A DNA stretch of 64,000 nucleotides, from contig JAEYOJ010000078.1 in NCBI GenBank assembly GCA_023411815.1, forward strand, positions 10,139 to 74,138. Direction: 5' to 3'. The notes under the pieces are model-generated. The model made no database searches. It had not been told where the DNA came from and was given only the letters and a program-made list of their open reading frames with translations. Shown here in pieces: positions 62,444 to 64,000 of the stretch (within the stretch, counting starts at the first letter, position 1; each line of letters starts with the position of its first letter). The position numbers and the translations under genes were made by a program. Source of the stretch: Pseudomonadota bacterium (GTDB taxonomy: Bacteria; Desulfobacterota; Desulfovibrionia; Desulfovibrionales; Desulfovibrionaceae).

Positions 62444-63850
62444 ATGCGCAACATCCTCGTGGCCACGGACGACTCCGCGGCGGCCGGAGCCGTGGAAAAA
62501 AGTTTTTCGGAGAATTTCGCAGTGCGCCGCGCGCAGCGCCGCGACGCACTGTCGGCCATGCTGGAGAAGGAAAACGTCGATGTCCTGTTCATCGACCTGA
62601 ACTGGCTCGACCGCAAGAAGGAGGAGCGCTCCTCCGCCACCATGAAGCCCGCCCTGGGCGAGCTGTGGGCCAAGGCACCCAACCTGGAGATCATCGTCCT
62701 GACGCCCCAGGACAACATCCGCGAGGCCGTATCCGCCGTGAAGGCCGGCGCGGGCAACTACCTGACCTACCCCATCAACCCCGCCGAAGCCACCTACGTG
62801 CTGGAGAGCCTGCAGGAGTCGCACAAGATCCAGCACGAGCTGGACTATCTGCGCAAGGCGGCCTGCGACGTGGGCGAAGCGCCCATCCTGGGCACCGAAA
62901 GCCTGCTCATGAAGAAGGTCTTCGAGAAGGTGGCCATGGTGGCCCCCACCAAGTCAACGGTGCTCATCACCGGCGAGACTGGCACGGGCAAGGGCGTCAT
63001 CGCCAGGCTCATCCACAGCAGCTCTGCCAGCCGCAAGGGCCCTTTCGTGGCCGTGCACTGCGGGGCCATCCCCGAAAACCTCATCGAGAGCGAGCTGTTC
63101 GGCCACGAGAAGGGAGCCTTCACCGGCGCGGTCAAGCGCAAGGCCGGCCGCTTCGAGATCGCCGCCAGCGGCACCATCTTCCTGGACGAAATCGGCACCA
63201 TCTCCCAAGCCGCCCAGGTGCGCCTGCTGCAGGTGCTGCAGGACAAGGTTTTCCAGCGCGTGGGCGGGGAGACGGACATCCCCATGAACGCGCGCATCAT
63301 CGCCGCGGCCAACGTGGACCTGGAGCAGCTCATCAAACAGGGAGCATTCCGTCAGGACCTGTACTTCCGGCTCAACGTCTTTCCCATCGAGGTGCCGCCC
63401 CTGCGCGAACGGCGCGAGGATATCGAGCTCCTGGCCGAGGGTTTTCTGGAACAGCTCCGCCGGCAGACGCCCAAGCGGGTCGGCGGCATCCATCCCACGG
63501 TCATCGAGGCGCTGCGCTACTACTCCTGGCCCGGCAACGTGCGTGAACTGGAGAACCTCATCGAACGCGCCTTCATCCTGGAGACGAGCCACATGCTCAC
63601 GCCCGAGAGCTTCCCGGCCGATCTCTTCGCCCAGGACGCGCCCGTGGCCAGCGTGCCCCTGGACCTGAGCCTGCCCCTGGCCGAGGTGCGCAACCAAGCC
63701 AAGGAACATGCCGAACGCCGCTATCTCAAGGAGCTGCTGGGCGAGTGCAAGGGCCGCATCGGCCGCACCGCCGAGCGTGCCGGGATCACGCCCAGGCAAC
63801 TGCACAAACTGCTCACCCGCTACAACATCAACAAGGTCGAGTTCCGTTAG
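62444..63850 (+). CDS. Sigma-54-dependent response-regulator-like activator (NtrC type)
   Basis: A 468-residue activator. The N-terminal receiver-like domain (about 1-130) has Asp9-Asp10 and Asp51 where phosphorylation would occur. The AAA+ domain (about 145-385) has Walker A GETGTGKG near 177-184, the sigma-54 contact loop GAFTGA at 224-229, and Walker B FLDE at 246-249. A Fis-type helix-turn-helix is at the C-terminus. Walker A has Gly in place of the usual final Glu. The cognate kinase and targets are not in the window. Its stop TAG is the TAG of repeat R5. Confidence 0.93.
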   Translation: MRNILVATDDSAAAGAVEKSFSENFAVRRAQRRDALSAMLEKENVDVLFIDLNWLDRKKEERSSATMKPALGELWAKAPNLEIIVLTPQDNIREAVSAVKAGAGNYLTYPINPAEATYVLESLQESHKIQHELDYLRKAACDVGEAPILGTESLLMKKVFEKVAMVAPTKSTVLITGETGTGKGVIARLIHSSSASRKGPFVAVHCGAIPENLIESELFGHEKGAFTGAVKRKAGRFEIAASGTIFLDEIGTISQAAQVRLLQVLQDKVFQRVGGETDIPMNARIIAAANVDLEQLIKQGAFRQDLYFRLNVFPIEVPPLRERREDIELLAEGFLEQLRRQTPKRVGGIHPTVIEALRYYSWPGNVRELENLIERAFILETSHMLTPESFPADLFAQDAPVASVPLDLSLPLAEVRNQAKEHAERRYLKELLGECKGRIGRTAERAGITPRQLHKLLTRYNINKVEFR

Positions 63851-63877
63851 AGCATTTTCAATAGCGATTTGCTCTAG
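63847..63877. repeat. Short TAGAGCA-family palindrome (R5)
   Basis: TAGAGCA (63848-63854) and TGCTCTA (63870-63876) bracket 15 bases. It looks like the two ends of the 128-bp repeat joined by an internal deletion. The TAG at 63848-63850 is the stop codon of the sigma-54 activator. The CTAG at its right end touches the IS5-like element. Confidence 0.75.
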
Positions 63878-64000
63878 GGCGTGTCCTCAAATGGGGTTTC
63901 CAGGTGGTGTCGTCGTGCCTATGTGGGAATTGCCTGATGGAGGGGCCCAGACATGGCGCGACGTTATGCCTTGCGAGACGACCAGTGGGAACGGATCGAA
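63878..64000 (+). mobile_element. Left end of an IS5-family (IS427-like) insertion sequence
   Basis: Starting right after CTAG (63874-63877), the sequence GGCGTGTCCTCAAATGGGG looks like a terminal inverted repeat of this group. A transposase frame opens 75 bases inside. IS5 elements are known to target CTAG-type sites. The rest lies beyond the window edge. Confidence 0.7.
63953..64000 (+). CDS. IS5-family transposase, N-terminal 16 residues
   Basis: The frame begins MARRYALRDDQWERIE and runs off the right edge. This N-terminus is typical of IS427-group transposases with the DUF4096 domain. A GGAGGGG ribosome binding site lies about 8 bases before the ATG. The DDE catalytic residues are outside the window. 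It is oriented away from the sigma-54 activator gene. Confidence 0.75.
   Translation, partial: MARRYALRDDQWERIE

Overview
The window is a GC-rich bacterial chromosome segment that reads as a Desulfovibrio-like sulfate reducer (Desulfovibrionaceae). Several things point there: a MucR/Ros-type zinc-finger regulator, a delta-proteobacterial hrcA-grpE-dnaK order, a sigma-32 with a long acidic N-terminus, a CtpA protease followed by a divergent polysaccharide deacetylase, a corrinoid-enzyme reactivator beside a methionine synthase that lacks its own activation domain, and a CRP/FNR-type palindrome of the HcpR kind. The genus cannot be fixed from this segment. Almost all of it is dense housekeeping sequence with short gaps. 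The only clear mobile element is an IS5-like element cut by the right edge.

Layout, left to right. 1-6.1 kb: the end of a CtpA-type protease, a deacetylase, a three-gene ABC importer, ndk and proC, closed by a strong terminator. 6.2-11.2 kb: mucR (reverse) with a long AT-richer upstream region holding twin inverted repeats, cbiB (reverse), an orphan TAXI solute-binding protein behind an HcpR-like site, and a GNAT-type acyltransferase. 11.2-13.9 kb: trmL and tRNA-Val (reverse), then rfbB-rfbD for dTDP-rhamnose. 14-21.6 kb: hrcA-grpE-dnaK, a large LppC-like lipoprotein, gatC-gatA. 21.7-32 kb: a GT92 glycosyltransferase, mnmA, a PilZ protein, a TPR protein (reverse), mtaB, and a yicC-remA-gmk-pyrF-TPR run ending near recJ. 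32.4-40.2 kb: an SH3 protein, then a reverse cluster PilZ - corrinoid reactivator - Rsm22-like methyltransferase - lipB - lipA, whose last four genes overlap. 40-44.5 kb: an M23 peptidase, flagellin with a near-perfect sigma-28 promoter, an EamA transporter and tRNA-Pro. 44.5-51.7 kb: a reverse block metH - tlpA - GNAT - hpt - DUF3426 protein, a terminator, then radA. 52-64 kb: rpoH, an HD hydrolase, TPR and lipoprotein genes, rpiB, glpX, a CBS-ACT protein (reverse), membrane proteins, a family-4 uracil-DNA glycosylase, a sigma-54 activator, and the start of an IS5-like transposase.

Functional links. The heat-shock machinery is split between hrcA-grpE-dnaK and rpoH. Translation and RNA maintenance is well represented (gatCA, mnmA, mtaB, trmL, yicC, an Rsm22-like enzyme, two tRNAs). 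Methionine synthesis is probably spread over two loci, because MetH has no activation domain and the reactivator about 11 kb away could supply that step. No CRISPR array, prophage or plasmid origin was seen.

The most unusual signal is a family of structured palindromic repeats. Three full copies of about 128 bp (40472-40599, 57621-57748, and an inverted copy near 56563-56690) have CTAGAGCA-type ends enclosing internal hairpins. Shorter derivatives lie at 24615, 63847 and, less certainly, 6801. In four copies the TAG of the terminal TAGAGCA is exactly the stop codon of the neighbouring gene (M23 peptidase, rpiB, a TPR gene and the sigma-54 activator), on either strand. The IS5-like element at the right edge begins immediately after the CTAG at the end of one copy.
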